A DNA stretch of 64,000 nucleotides from CAXTPV01 sp965276715. GTDB taxonomy: Bacteria > Pseudomonadota > Alphaproteobacteria > Acetobacterales > Acetobacteraceae. Below the pieces are notes generated by a model. That model was given only the letters and a program-made list of their open reading frames with translations. It did not search any database and was not told the origin of the DNA. Position 1 is the first letter of the stretch. Each line of letters begins with the position of its first letter. The position numbers and the translations under genes were made by a program. The stretch is taken from positions 2,542,001 through 2,606,000 of the forward strand of contig OZ255622.1 in assembly GCA_965276715.1 (NCBI GenBank), in the 5' to 3' direction. Below, piece by piece: positions 46,901 through 55,721 of this stretch.

Positions 46901-48058
46901 CGCCTGGGTGCGGCGGTGGCGGCGGCGAGCTTCTCGATCGCGCGCTCGTCGTTCAGCCGCGACGGCTGGACGCTGGAGCCCAAGCCGGTGATGGATCTGC
47001 TCGCCAAGATCAAGCGCGCGGGCGTGCCGCTGGTGGAATACGCCGGGGTAAAGCCGTACCGAGGAGTGCTGACTGGCTACAACGAGGCGTTTCTGATCGA
47101 CACATCCACCCGCGATCGTTTGGTCGCCGACGACCCCGCCAGCGCGGAGATCGTCAGGCCTTATCTTCGCGGTCAGGACATTCAGCGATGGGGTGCCGAT
47201 TGGGCAGGGCTCTGGATGATTTTCACTCGGCGAGGAGTAGATATCGAGCGCTTTCCGTCGGTGCTCGGGCACCTTGAAAGGTTCAGAGTTGGGCTTGAGC
47301 CAAAATCGGATTCTTGGAGACCGAAGAACTCGAAGGACGAATGGCCCGGACGCAAGTCGGGAAACTATGCCTGGTATGAGATTCAGGATTCGGTCGAGTA
47401 CTGGAAGGAGTTTCAGAAACCGAAGATCATTTATCAAGAGATCCAGTTTTATCCCAGCTATGCCTTTGACACTTCGGGCAGGTTTGGAAACAACAAGACC
47501 TTCATCCTGCCAACGGATGATCTTTCATTACTCGCAACACTCAACTCGCCACTGATGTGGTGGCGCAATTGGCGCGCTCTTCCTCATCTAAAGGACGAGG
47601 CGCTTTCGCCGATGGGTTATTTGGTCGAAAACTTCCCGATCGCTGTGTCGAAGGACAGCGCCGCGCATGTCGAACGGCTGATCACGTCGACCACGTCGAT
47701 CCGAGCCGCGGCGTTGGCCATTCACGATTGGCTTCGCATGGAGTTCGGCCTTGAACGGCCCGGGCGTGCGCTGGAAGCGCCCGAGCGTCTGGACGCGGAC
47801 GGGTTCGCGGCCGCGGTCCGCGCCGCGCTGCCGCGCAAGCGTCAGCTTTCCGCTGCCGAGATCGCGCGGCTCAAGCGCGAGCATCGCGAAACGATCCAGC
47901 CGGCCCGCGACGCCAGCGCGGAAGTGCTGCGGCTGGAGCGCCGGATTTCCGATCTCGTGAACGCGGCCTACGGGCTGACGCCCGAGGACGTCGCCTTGAT
48001 GTGGTCGACCGCGCCGCCGCGTACGCCGCTCGCGCCGTCGGCTCCCCATGAGCCGTGA
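43939..48058 (+). pseudogene. type IIG-like restriction-modification enzyme (Eco57I-type methylase), frameshifted
   Basis: Joined by one frameshift near 46549-46556, this encodes about 1372 residues. The first part has a nuclease-like PD-(D/E)xK pattern (SDVPDALLF, then CLVESKRW, E119 and K121), SAM motif I DPAMGSGHF near residue 525, and catalytic motif NPPYVRQERL near 861. The reading frame changes right after NPPYVRQERLA; deleting one G restores VKPALQAGYGTFAGTADLYVYF. The second part (46529 onward) carries the rest of the methylase and a lower-GC target-recognition region. Such enzymes both cut and methylate adenine. No BREX or DISARM partner genes are present. Confidence 0.78.
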
Positions 48059-48111
48059 AACTACCAAGCTGTCAGCCGCGAAGGCGAGATGGCTGCTCCC
48101 CGCGAGCGTCG

Positions 48112-48681
48112 TTACTTGCGGTCGTCGCGATCACAGCTTGGCCTCCCGTCCGATCGGCAGGTTTCGGCGGCATCCTGGATCAGGGCATGAACCTCGCTGG
48201 TGCGCGGCAACGCCGCCAGAACCGCCGGCGTGCAGTGCCCGCCGGCATCGTCGATGCGGTTAGCCAGTTCGATCGAGGTGTGGCCGATGAAGTATTCGGA
48301 GTAATGCCCGGCCAGCTTGGTCAGGATCGCGCAGTAGGCGCGGTGGCGCGGCCTGTGCGCCAGCAGGTCGCCCTGGAGCGCCTCGTCTGCCGCACGGGCC
48401 GGATCGGCGGTCTGAGGCACATGCGCCATGGTGCCAGGGACGTCGCGGCGAAAGATGATCATGAAAGCGCGGGCGACGTCGCGCACTGCGGCGCACTTCT
48501 CGGTGCCGCACCCGCCGGCAGTGCGGTTCGCGTCACCCACCTCATCCCAGGTCGCGGGGCCGTTCAGAATACCAGCGTAAGGATCGGGGGCCGCAGCGGC
48601 GGGTGCCATGACCGCGAGGGCCGCGGCCAGAACGGATGCGCTCCTAGTGTCCCGATTGGCAATTGCTGACCAGGAAGTCAT
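48112..48681 (-). CDS. exported Cys-rich protein with IS630 inserted near its start
   Basis: The frame now reads 189 residues from an ATG inside the IS terminal region. Residues 17 onward (VLAAALAVMAPAAAAPDPYAG) form a signal peptide, then a Cys-containing body (CGTEKC, CAILTKLAGHYSEYF, GGHCTPAV) of no known family. Removing the IS and one TA joins ATGTCCAC at 49835-49828 to TAGG and gives MSTRSASVLAAALAVMAP, an intact 180-residue gene. The present start overlaps the transposase stop (ATGA), so it may still be expressed. Confidence 0.6.
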   Translation of the reverse strand: MTSWSAIANRDTRSASVLAAALAVMAPAAAAPDPYAGILNGPATWDEVGDANRTAGGCGTEKCAAVRDVARAFMIIFRRDVPGTMAHVPQTADPARAADEALQGDLLAHRPRHRAYCAILTKLAGHYSEYFIGHTSIELANRIDDAGGHCTPAVLAALPRTSEVHALIQDAAETCRSDGRPSCDRDDRK

Positions 48682-49825
48682 GCAGCCGTGGTTTCGGTAA
48701 GCGCGACGCGTGCTCGTTTGATTTTTGCGAGGATTTCGGCGCCCGTGGCTTTCCAGACGTATGGCTTTGGATCGGCATTGCGCACGGCGAGATAGGCTTT
48801 GATGTCACGGACCAGTTCGTTGACCGACGTGAAGCTGCCGACACGGATCACGTCGCCGGTTAGGTCGGCGAAGAAGCGCTCGACCAGATTGAGCCACGAG
48901 GACGAGGTCGGCGTGAAGTGCATGTGGAAACGAGGGTGTCTGCCCAGCCACGCCCGCACATTGGGATGTTTATGGGTGGCGTAGTTGTCCGCGATCAGAT
49001 GCAGATCGACGTCGGACGGCGTCTCGCGATCAATCTGCTTGAGGAAACGCAGCCATTCGACATGCGTGTGGCTCGCCTCGGTGCGGCTGATCAGCTTTCC
49101 GGTCAACTGGCTGAGGGCTGCGAACAGTGTGATCGTGCCATGCCTGACGTAGTCGTGCGTCATCGTGGGCGGGCGCTTCGGCGCCAGCGGGAGGCCCAGT
49201 TGCGTGCGTTCGAGCGCCTGGCATTGGCTTTTCTCGTCGCAGCACAGCACCAGCGCCTTCGCGGGCGGATTGAGATACAGCCCGATGACGTCCCAGAACT
49301 TCTCCTCGAATTTCGGATCGTTCGACAGCTTGAAGGTCCTCAGACGATGTGGCTTGAGGTCGTTCCTCGACCACAGGCGCTGGACCGAACTCGCGGAGAC
49401 CCCGGCGTGACGGCTCATCGACCGCAGGCTCCAGCGGCGTCTACCCTTCGGCGGACGGGTCGCTTCGGTCAGCACGCGTGCCACTTTCACCTCCGGGATC
49501 GAAGCCTTGCGGCCACGACCCGGTCGATCATCCAGCCCCGCAAGACCGAACCTCTCGAACCGCCTCGACCACGTCGAGACGCGCTTGGGCGTCGTATTCA
49601 GCCGCTCGGCGACGGCTTCAACCCCGACGCCGTCGAGCCGAAGCAGGATGATGTCGGCACGCTCGCGCTCCCGCACGTCGACGATGGCCGACCGCGACCG
49701 GCGTCGAAGCTCCGTGACAGCGCCAGGTTCAGCACGCAGTCGCTTGATCGGTCGTCCCATCAAGGCATTTCTCCCGAAACTCTCACGATCAGGAGATATT
49801 AGTCGGCAATTGCGGAGCAGGACAC
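48647..49825 (-). mobile_element. IS630-family insertion sequence
   Basis: A 1179-bp element flanked by TA on both sides (48645-48646 and 49826-49827), the IS630 target duplication. Terminal inverted repeats begin GTGTCC and share GCAATTGC (21 of 26 bases match including the TA). It contains one intact transposase gene and interrupts an exported-protein gene. Confidence 0.9.
48678..49760 (-). CDS. IS630 family transposase
   Basis: A 360-residue transposase. An N-terminal helix-turn-helix (GVGVEAVAERLNTTPKRVSTW) and second HTH (SRHAGVSASSVQRLW) bind DNA. The DDE catalytic triad is visible in LCCDEKSQ, HLIADNYATHKHP and LNLVERFF. The ATG at 49760 (MGRPIKRLRAEPG) is chosen; the frame extends further upstream only through the inverted repeat. 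Intact, so the element may be active. Confidence 0.92.
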   Translation of the reverse strand: MGRPIKRLRAEPGAVTELRRRSRSAIVDVRERERADIILLRLDGVGVEAVAERLNTTPKRVSTWSRRFERFGLAGLDDRPGRGRKASIPEVKVARVLTEATRPPKGRRRWSLRSMSRHAGVSASSVQRLWSRNDLKPHRLRTFKLSNDPKFEEKFWDVIGLYLNPPAKALVLCCDEKSQCQALERTQLGLPLAPKRPPTMTHDYVRHGTITLFAALSQLTGKLISRTEASHTHVEWLRFLKQIDRETPSDVDLHLIADNYATHKHPNVRAWLGRHPRFHMHFTPTSSSWLNLVERFFADLTGDVIRVGSFTSVNELVRDIKAYLAVRNADPKPYVWKATGAEILAKIKRARVALTETTAA

Positions 49826-49908
49826 TAGTGGACATGGCCAACCGGCACTTGCCTGACTTGCAAAAAGAGAAAGATGGAGAAATCCAGCCGCGACCGTTCT
49901 GAAAAAGT

Positions 49909-50169
49909 TCAGTTGATTTTCTCGAAAGCCCAGATCGCTACGCCGCCCATGATGATAATGAGCACTCCGAGCGCAGCCATGCCAACCCGCACCGGCGTAG
50001 CCTGCGAGGGGATCGCGGCAGACGCCACGATCGGCCCGGAAATCAGAAGGGTGATCCCGCATCCGAGCATAGATCTGTTCAAGATGATTATGCCGACGAA
50101 GAAAACGAGGAAGCCGCCAGCGAAGATGTATCGCGACGCTTTAGACGGCGAGGGGCTGCTGTAGCTCAC
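49909..50169 (-). CDS. small membrane protein, unknown (86 aa)
   Basis: Two or three hydrophobic segments (YIFAGGFLVFFVGIIIL, GCGITLLISGPIVASAA, VGMAALGVLIIIMGGVAIW) with a basic N-terminus. The GTG start overlaps the upstream gene by 29 bases, suggesting co-transcription. GC is lower than in core genes. No family recognised. Confidence 0.55.
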   Translation of the reverse strand: MSYSSPSPSKASRYIFAGGFLVFFVGIIILNRSMLGCGITLLISGPIVASAAIPSQATPVRVGMAALGVLIIIMGGVAIWAFEKIN

Positions 50170-50773
50170 GTGATCTCATTCCTGCTTCGCGCTCATAGAC
50201 CGATTTCAGTGCCGGAAGCTTCGCCTTGAAGGAGGCGTTCTCGAGCACGTTTTCGACTTTCTCGCTAAGGGTATCGGCACCGCTCACGGCGGCAAAGATT
50301 ACCCCAGCGCCAGCAAGCGGCGGTGCAACCAACTTCGACACCAGACCGGCAAGCGAGGTCACCCCGAGCAACGGCGCAATCCATTCGCAGAGGGTTGAAA
50401 GCCGAATGCGATCATCAGCAAGCGTGGCCGGCTTGCGACCGGTATCGATCGCCGCTTTCGCTTCAATGAATTCCGAGTTCGACAGGCACCATGGGTGCTC
50501 ATACGCCCGGATCGGGTCCACGGCAGTTCCGCTGCCGGTCCCATACATCCCTGCCCTCTTGCTCTCAAGCTCACGCCAGAAAGCGGCGTCCGAGCCGAAG
50601 GGATAGCTCTTTCCGGCTTTATCGAAAATCAGCTTGCCCCAGCTGTTGCGGACGGACACTGGCAGGAAGCGCCAAGTTACGAGAACCCCGATGCCCTGAG
50701 CCCGCGTTCTGTCGGCACCCACAAGGCTCGGATTGATGCCGACCCGCTCCGCCCATTCCGTCGTCAAAAGCAT
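50141..50773 (-). CDS. accessory protein of unknown function (210 aa)
   Basis: An N-terminal domain (LTTEWAERVGINPSLVGADRTRAQ, then WRFLPVSVRNSWGKLIFDKAGKSYPFGSD) is followed by a Gly/Ala-rich hydrophobic part (LGVTSLAGLVSKLVAPPLAG) and a charged helical C-terminus. The DAAFWRE and YPFGSDAAF segments suggest a compact enzyme or toxin-like N-domain, but no known motif can be named. GAGGGGGAC sits six bases before ATG 50773. It pairs with the small membrane protein downstream and has low GC, consistent with acquired DNA. Confidence 0.55.
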   Translation of the reverse strand: MLLTTEWAERVGINPSLVGADRTRAQGIGVLVTWRFLPVSVRNSWGKLIFDKAGKSYPFGSDAAFWRELESKRAGMYGTGSGTAVDPIRAYEHPWCLSNSEFIEAKAAIDTGRKPATLADDRIRLSTLCEWIAPLLGVTSLAGLVSKLVAPPLAGAGVIFAAVSGADTLSEKVENVLENASFKAKLPALKSVYEREAGMRSRELQQPLAV

Positions 50774-50896
50774 ATGCCGTCCCCCTCGCATAAACGTCTG
50801 TATCATCGCTCGGGCCGATTTCAGATCGCCTCACGCGAGAGGACGAGGGACTTTATGTCGGTGTCGGACTCCAATGAGCATTGGGTTACGGCGGGT

Positions 50897-50939
50897 TTGG
50901 GGGCGCCTGCCCCCAACGGGGTGCGGGGCAGCGCCCCGC
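50897..50939. repeat. intergenic double-hairpin element, copy B
   Basis: Hairpin 1 is TTGGGGGC/GCCCCCAA with loop GCCT. After CGGGGT comes hairpin 2, GCGGGGC/GCCCCGC with loop AGC. The layout is the same as copy A at 30019-30060. Confidence 0.6.
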
Positions 50940-50956
50940 TGCTTCGACTTTCGCGC

Positions 50957-51925
50957 TCAGTGCACTACCACCGGCAGTGCGGTGTCGGCGTCGCGGATGG
51001 CGATCGGCGTCATGCCGGCCGGGTCGCCGTCGGCCTGGGCCGGCTGGGTGCCGCCGAGGATCTCGATCCGCGCGGCGCGCACGAGTTCCAGGCTGTGCGC
51101 GCGCCCGAGGCGGTCGAGCACCAGGGCGGCACCGTAGCCGAGGGCGGCTCGGGCACCGCTGTGGCGGAACAGGGCCACCGAGAAGCCGGGCTCCGAGCAG
51201 CGCGCCTGTGGGGCCAGCGTGTAGGCGCCGCCGTAGAAGCGGCCCTTGCTGACGACGACGCTGGCCGCCTCGGTGGCGATTCCGTCCAGGGTGACGCGGA
51301 TCGGCAGGTAGTCGTAGCGGCCGATCTCGCGCAGCGTCTGCAGCGTGTAGGCCTGACGCCCGATGGCGCGCTTGAGCCGGTGGCTGACCCGATGGACGAC
51401 CTGCGCGTCGAGGCCGACGCCGAGCATCTGGACGAATACGCGGTCACCGTTGGTGCCCTCGGCGACGCCTGGCCAGAGTGTGCGGGTGCGGCCGAAGGCG
51501 AGTGCCGCCGCGATCGCCTTCGCGTGATGCGGCAGGCCCAGCTCGTGGGAGAGCACGTTCGCGGTGCCGAGCGGAATGATGCCGAGCGAGGATGTGCTGC
51601 CGAGGAGACCCGCCGCGACCTCGGCGATGGTGCCGTCGCCGCCCGCGGCCACGACGATGCGCTCGTTGGTGCCGGCGGCCTCGCGTGCGAGCAGGGTCGC
51701 ATGGCCGGCCGATTGCGTCTCGGCGATTCGCGGCTGCAGGCCGTTGGCGATCAGCACGTCGACGACCCGCCAGAGGGCCGCGATCCGACGTCGTCCGGCG
51801 ATCGGATTGTAGATGATGACCACGTGCGGTGACGGCTCGATCCATGACTGGGGCCGAACGGCTCGGCGCCGCATCGGGCATTGGAGCCGACTGTAGGAAG
51901 GTCGGCCGACGGCGGCTTGTGACAT
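50957..51925 (-). CDS. diacylglycerol/lipid kinase family protein
   Basis: A 322-residue DAG-kinase-like enzyme. The phosphate-binding GGDGTIAEVAAGLL and SLGIIPLGTANVLSHELGLP are family hallmarks, with VVIIYNPIAGRR at the start and GLGVD-like GVGLDAQVV in the middle. It phosphorylates diacylglycerol or a related lipid to the phosphatidate form. It is divergent from a PlcP-like gene, a pairing that suggests lipid turnover. The start could be 51925 or 51874. Confidence 0.85.
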   Translation of the reverse strand: MSQAAVGRPSYSRLQCPMRRRAVRPQSWIEPSPHVVIIYNPIAGRRRIAALWRVVDVLIANGLQPRIAETQSAGHATLLAREAAGTNERIVVAAGGDGTIAEVAAGLLGSTSSLGIIPLGTANVLSHELGLPHHAKAIAAALAFGRTRTLWPGVAEGTNGDRVFVQMLGVGLDAQVVHRVSHRLKRAIGRQAYTLQTLREIGRYDYLPIRVTLDGIATEAASVVVSKGRFYGGAYTLAPQARCSEPGFSVALFRHSGARAALGYGAALVLDRLGRAHSLELVRAARIEILGGTQPAQADGDPAGMTPIAIRDADTALPVVVH

Positions 51926-51969
51926 CTCCGAGACAGAAAAGTAACGGAAGATCTAACGCCGCGGTACAG

Positions 51970-51987
51970 ACGTCATGTAAGATTCAC
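51970..51987 (+). promoter_or_regulatory. weak PHO-box-like direct repeat
   Basis: ACGTCAT-GTAA-GATTCAC shows the 7-4-7 spacing of a PhoB box but matches CTGTCAT only partly. It sits between divergent lipid genes. Very tentative. Confidence 0.2.
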
Positions 51988-52043
51988 ATGGACATGTTAC
52001 GGAATTGTCTATCAGGGCCGCGCCAAAGGAATGAGCGTGCCGC

Positions 52044-52901
52044 ATGAACGCGAGTCTCTCATTGCCGCTGCCGCTCGCTTCGGCCGCGTCCCGCGCCGTC
52101 TCGCCACAGGCCTTGCGTTTCCGGAGCGTGTTCATCTCGGACGTCCATCTGGGCTCGCGCGGCGCGCGCTGCGACTTCCTCGCCGATTTCCTGCGCCGGA
52201 TGTCGTGCGAGAACCTGTTCCTCGTGGGCGACATCATCGATGGCTGGAAGCTGAGGAAGTCCTGGCACTGGGACGCGGCGCATGACGAGGTGTTGCGCCT
52301 GATCCTCAGCCACGCCCGGCGTGGGGCCGAGGTCACCTACATTCCCGGCAACCACGACGAGATGTTCCGAAGCTGGCTCGGACTCGGGCTCGAGGTCGGC
52401 GGGATCAAGTTGCGGTCGCAGGCGGAGCATCTCACCGCCGACGGCAAGCGGATCCTGGTCATGCATGGCGACGAATTCGACAGCGTCGTGCGCTACGCCA
52501 AGTTCCTCGCCTATCTCGGCGACTGGGCGTACGGCGTGGCGCTGGAGGCGAACCGCGTGTTCAACGCGCTGCGCCGCCGGCTCGGCTATTCCTACTGGTC
52601 GCTGTCGGCCTGGCTGAAGCGGCAGGTCAAGGAGGCCGTCAAGGCGATCGACCGCTTCGAGACCGCGCTCGCCGACGAAGCCAGGCAGCGTGGTTTCGAC
52701 GGGGTGGTGTGCGGTCATATCCATCACGCCGAGATGCGGGAGGTGCACGGTGTGCGCTACATGAACGACGGCGACTGGGTGGAGAGCTGCACGGCGTTGG
52801 TGGAGCACCATGACGGCCGCTTCGAGCTGCTGGAATGGGCGGCGCTCAACGAATTCTCGTTCGCGGCACCGCGTGGCGCGATGGTGGCCGAACCTGTCTG
52901 A
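52044..52901 (+). CDS. PlcP/LpxH-like metallophosphoesterase
   Basis: A 285-residue calcineurin-type enzyme. Metal ligands: FISDVHLGSRG (D, H), FLVGDIIDGW (D), YIPGNHDE (N, H), VMHGDEFD (H) and VCGHIHHAE (H). The ending YMNDGDWVESCTALVEHHDGRFE resembles PlcP, a phospholipase C of alphaproteobacterial lipid remodelling, though many such genes are named UDP-2,3-diacylglucosamine diphosphatase (LpxH). It precedes and overlaps a GT4 gene, the gene order known for plcP-agt. Confidence 0.75.
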   Translation: MNASLSLPLPLASAASRAVSPQALRFRSVFISDVHLGSRGARCDFLADFLRRMSCENLFLVGDIIDGWKLRKSWHWDAAHDEVLRLILSHARRGAEVTYIPGNHDEMFRSWLGLGLEVGGIKLRSQAEHLTADGKRILVMHGDEFDSVVRYAKFLAYLGDWAYGVALEANRVFNALRRRLGYSYWSLSAWLKRQVKEAVKAIDRFETALADEARQRGFDGVVCGHIHHAEMREVHGVRYMNDGDWVESCTALVEHHDGRFELLEWAALNEFSFAAPRGAMVAEPV

Positions 52902-54015
52902 CCTGCCCGGCGACCACGCTCTCGGCCGTAGCGGATACCGAAGCCTCCGCGTTCTCGTCATCTCGGATGCCTGGCATCCGCAGGTGAACGGTGTGGTGCG
53001 CACGCTGGGCACCGTCACGCGGCTGCTCAACGAAGCCGGTCACACGGCGACCGTGATCGGGCCCGACCAGTTCCGCACCGTGCCGTGCCCGACCTATCCC
53101 GATATCCGCCTCGCGGTCCTGCCGGGACGCAAGCTCAGGCGGCTGATCGACGGGTTTCGTCCGGACGCGCTGCATATCGCGACCGAGGGTCCGCTCGGCA
53201 TGGCGGCACGCGGGCTCGCGATCAAGCGCGGCTGGCGCTTCAGCACCGCGTTCCACACGCGGTTTCCGGAATATGTGCAGGCGCGGATCCGGCTTCCCGC
53301 CGCGCTCAGCTACGCCTGGCTGCGCCGGTTCCACAACGCGGGCGAAGGCATCATGGTGGCGACCGCGAGCCTGAGCGAGGAACTCGCCCGGCGCGGCTAC
53401 CGCAACATCAGGCCCTGGTCGCGCGGCGTGGATGTCGGACTGTTCAAGCCGGTGCCCGCCGATCCGTTCGAGGGGCTCGCGCGGCCGGTGTTCGTGTGCA
53501 TCGGCCGGGTCGCGGTCGAGAAGAACATCCGCGCCTTCCTGTCGCTCGATCTGCCCGGCTCGAAGGTCGTGGTGGGTGACGGGCCGCAGCGCGCGACGCT
53601 GGAGCGCGAGTTCCCGGACGTGCGCTTCACCGGTGCCCGCTACGGCGAGGAACTCTCCGCCTCGTACGCGGGAGCCGACGTGTTCGTCTTTCCGTCGGTG
53701 ACCGACACGTTCGGGCTGGTGATGCTGGAGAGCCTGGCCTGCGGCACGCCGGTCGCGGCGTTTCCGGTCACGGGACCGGCCGACCTGCTCGCCGAGGCGC
53801 CGGTCGGGCGTGTCGACACCGACTTGCGACGCGCGGCGCTCGGCGCGCTCGAGGTCGACCGGGCGCTGTGCCGGCCGTTCGCCGAGATGCATTCCTGGCA
53901 GGCCTGCGCGCAGCTGTTCCTGAGCCACCTGGTTCCGGTGGCGGGTGCGCGGCGTTTCCAGCCGATGCCGATGCCGATCCTGGAGCGGGACGTGCTCGCC
54001 GAGGCGGCGGATTAG
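52873..54015 (+). CDS. GT4-family glycosyltransferase (Agt/PimB-like)
   Basis: A 380-residue retaining GT-B enzyme. DAWHPQVNGVVRTLGTV at the N-terminus is typical of the alphaproteobacterial Agt/MGDG-type group; CIGRVAVEKNI and the EX7E-type SVTDTFGLVMLESLACGTPV form the nucleotide-sugar site. The start is a GTG at 52873 inside the previous gene (29-base overlap), so the pair is coupled. A role in making glycolipids from diacylglycerol is inferred. Confidence 0.8.
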   Translation: MARWWPNLSDLPGDHALGRSGYRSLRVLVISDAWHPQVNGVVRTLGTVTRLLNEAGHTATVIGPDQFRTVPCPTYPDIRLAVLPGRKLRRLIDGFRPDALHIATEGPLGMAARGLAIKRGWRFSTAFHTRFPEYVQARIRLPAALSYAWLRRFHNAGEGIMVATASLSEELARRGYRNIRPWSRGVDVGLFKPVPADPFEGLARPVFVCIGRVAVEKNIRAFLSLDLPGSKVVVGDGPQRATLEREFPDVRFTGARYGEELSASYAGADVFVFPSVTDTFGLVMLESLACGTPVAAFPVTGPADLLAEAPVGRVDTDLRRAALGALEVDRALCRPFAEMHSWQACAQLFLSHLVPVAGARRFQPMPMPILERDVLAEAAD

Positions 54016-54034
54016 GTCGGGGCGCTCCCGAGCC

Positions 54035-54060
54035 TTGCCTTCGCTGCTGTCCGAAGGCAA
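54035..54060. other. 9-bp perfect stem-loop before plsY
   Basis: TTGCCTTCG and CGAAGGCAA pair around an 8-base loop, 12 bases before the plsY ATG. No T-tract follows, so a regulatory or repeat role is as likely as termination. Confidence 0.4.
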
Positions 54061-54072
54061 AGCCGCTGGCTG

Positions 54073-54627
54073 ATGTTCATCGTCCTCGCCTACCTGATCG
54101 GATCGATCCCGTTCGGATTGCTGCTGACCCGGGCCGCCGGGCTGGGCGATATCCGCAAGGTGGGCTCGGGCAATATCGGCGCGACCAACGTGCTGCGGAC
54201 CGGGCACAAGGGGCTGGCCGCGGCGACGCTGCTGCTCGACGGCCTGAAAGGCTTCGCCGCCGTCGCGATCGCGACCGAAGCGGGATGGGCCGCGATCGCG
54301 GTGGTGGTCGGGCATTGTTTTCCGGTCTGGCTGCGGTTTCGCGGCGGCAAGGGGGTCGCGACCGGCCTGGGGGCGCTCTACGGGCTCGACTGGCGGGTGG
54401 GCGCCCTCGCGTGCGCGGTCTGGCTGGCGCTCGCGGTGCTGACCCGGCGTTCGTCGGCGGGTGCGCTCGGGGCGTTCCTCGCGTCCCCGGCGATCGCTGT
54501 CCTGCTCCATTCGCACGCGCCGGTCTGGGCGCCGGCCGCGATCGCGGTGCTGGTGTGGGTCCGCCACCGCGCCAATATCGGCAGGCTGCTCGCCGGCACC
54601 GAGCCCGCGATCGGCGGGCGCGGGTGA
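54073..54627 (+). CDS. plsY: glycerol-3-phosphate acyltransferase PlsY
   Basis: A 184-residue membrane enzyme using acyl-phosphate to acylate glycerol-3-phosphate, first step of phospholipid synthesis. YLIGSIPFGLLLTR, VGSGNIGATNVLRTGHKGL and FRGGKGVATGLG are the three conserved motifs. Five membrane segments are expected and seen. It overlaps dprA by four bases (GTGA). Confidence 0.95.
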   Translation: MFIVLAYLIGSIPFGLLLTRAAGLGDIRKVGSGNIGATNVLRTGHKGLAAATLLLDGLKGFAAVAIATEAGWAAIAVVVGHCFPVWLRFRGGKGVATGLGALYGLDWRVGALACAVWLALAVLTRRSSAGALGAFLASPAIAVLLHSHAPVWAPAAIAVLVWVRHRANIGRLLAGTEPAIGGRG

Positions 54628-55721
54628 GCGACCGGCTCGATCTGGTCCGGCTCGCGCGTGCCGAGGGGGTGGGGCCGGTGACCTACCGCCGCCTGCTGGC
54701 GCGCTTCGGGGACGCGGCCGAGGCGCTCGCGTCGCTGCCCGCCGTCGCGCGGCGCGGCGGAGCGGGCGCGCCGCCGCGGGTCCCATCGGCAAGTGCCATC
54801 GCGCGGGAGGCGGGCGATCTCGCGCGGCTGGGCGGGCGTTTCCTGCTGCTCGACGAGCCGGACTATCCGGCCGCTCTCGCGGCACTCGACGACGCGCCAC
54901 CGGTGCTTTCCGTGCTCGGCCGGGTCGAGTTGCTGCGGGCGCGGTCGGTCGCGATCGTGGGCGCGCGCAACGCGTCGGCCAACGGGCGGCGGTTCGCGGA
55001 AGCACTGGCGGCCGAACTGGCGCTGGCCGGCATCGTGGTGGTGTCGGGGTTGGCACGCGGCATCGACACGGCGGCGCATCGCGGGGCGCTGTCGCGCGGG
55101 GCGACGATCGCCGCGATCGCCGGCGGCCTCGACCGGCCCTACCCGCCGGAGAACGCGACGCTGCAGCAGGAGATCGTGGACGTGGGCGGGACGGTGGTGG
55201 CCGAGCAGCCGCTCGGCACCGTGCCCACCAACCGGCATTTCCCGAGGCGCAACCGGATCATCGCCGGACTGTCGCTCGGATGCGTCGTGGTCGAGGCGGC
55301 GCCGCATTCCGGCAGCCTGATCACGGCGAACATCGCGCGCGACAATGGCCGCGAATTGTTCGCCGTTCCCGGCTCGCCGCTCGACCCGCGTTCGCGCGGT
55401 TCGAACGCGCTGCTGCGCGAGGGCGCGCATGTCTGCGAGAGCGCCGCCGACGTGCTGGCCGACCTGCCGGCGGCCCCCGGCATGGTTGCGATGTTCCGGC
55501 CCGCACGGCCCAGGGCACCGAGAGCGGAACCGGTGCTCGTGCCCGATCCGGTGTCGGTGGCCGATGTGGTCCTGGGCCTGCTCGGGCCGGCGCCGACCAG
55601 CATCGACGACCTCGTCAGGAGCTGCCAGTTCTCGGCGGCCCTGGTGACAGGCGCGCTCGCGGAGCTGGAGATGATGGCCAGGATCGAGATGCTGCCCGGG
55701 GGGAAGGTCGCGCTGAGGTAG
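54624..55721 (+). CDS. dprA: DNA processing protein DprA
   Basis: A 365-residue protein that protects incoming single-stranded DNA and loads RecA in transformation. The core has SVAIVGARNASANGRRFAE, VSGLARGIDTAAHRGAL and FPRRNRIIAGLS, all conserved. An N-terminal SAM-like part and a C-terminal winged-helix (SIDDLVRSCQFSAALVTGALAELEM) are present. The start is GTG coupled to plsY. Confidence 0.94.
   Translation: MSDRLDLVRLARAEGVGPVTYRRLLARFGDAAEALASLPAVARRGGAGAPPRVPSASAIAREAGDLARLGGRFLLLDEPDYPAALAALDDAPPVLSVLGRVELLRARSVAIVGARNASANGRRFAEALAAELALAGIVVVSGLARGIDTAAHRGALSRGATIAAIAGGLDRPYPPENATLQQEIVDVGGTVVAEQPLGTVPTNRHFPRRNRIIAGLSLGCVVVEAAPHSGSLITANIARDNGRELFAVPGSPLDPRSRGSNALLREGAHVCESAADVLADLPAAPGMVAMFRPARPRAPRAEPVLVPDPVSVADVVLGLLGPAPTSIDDLVRSCQFSAALVTGALAELEMMARIEMLPGGKVALR

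Noticed and set aside
43939..48058. BREX PglX or DISARM methylase
   Set aside because: No pglZ, brxC, drmA, drmB or other partners occur nearby, and an N-terminal nuclease motif favours a single-chain type IIG-like enzyme.
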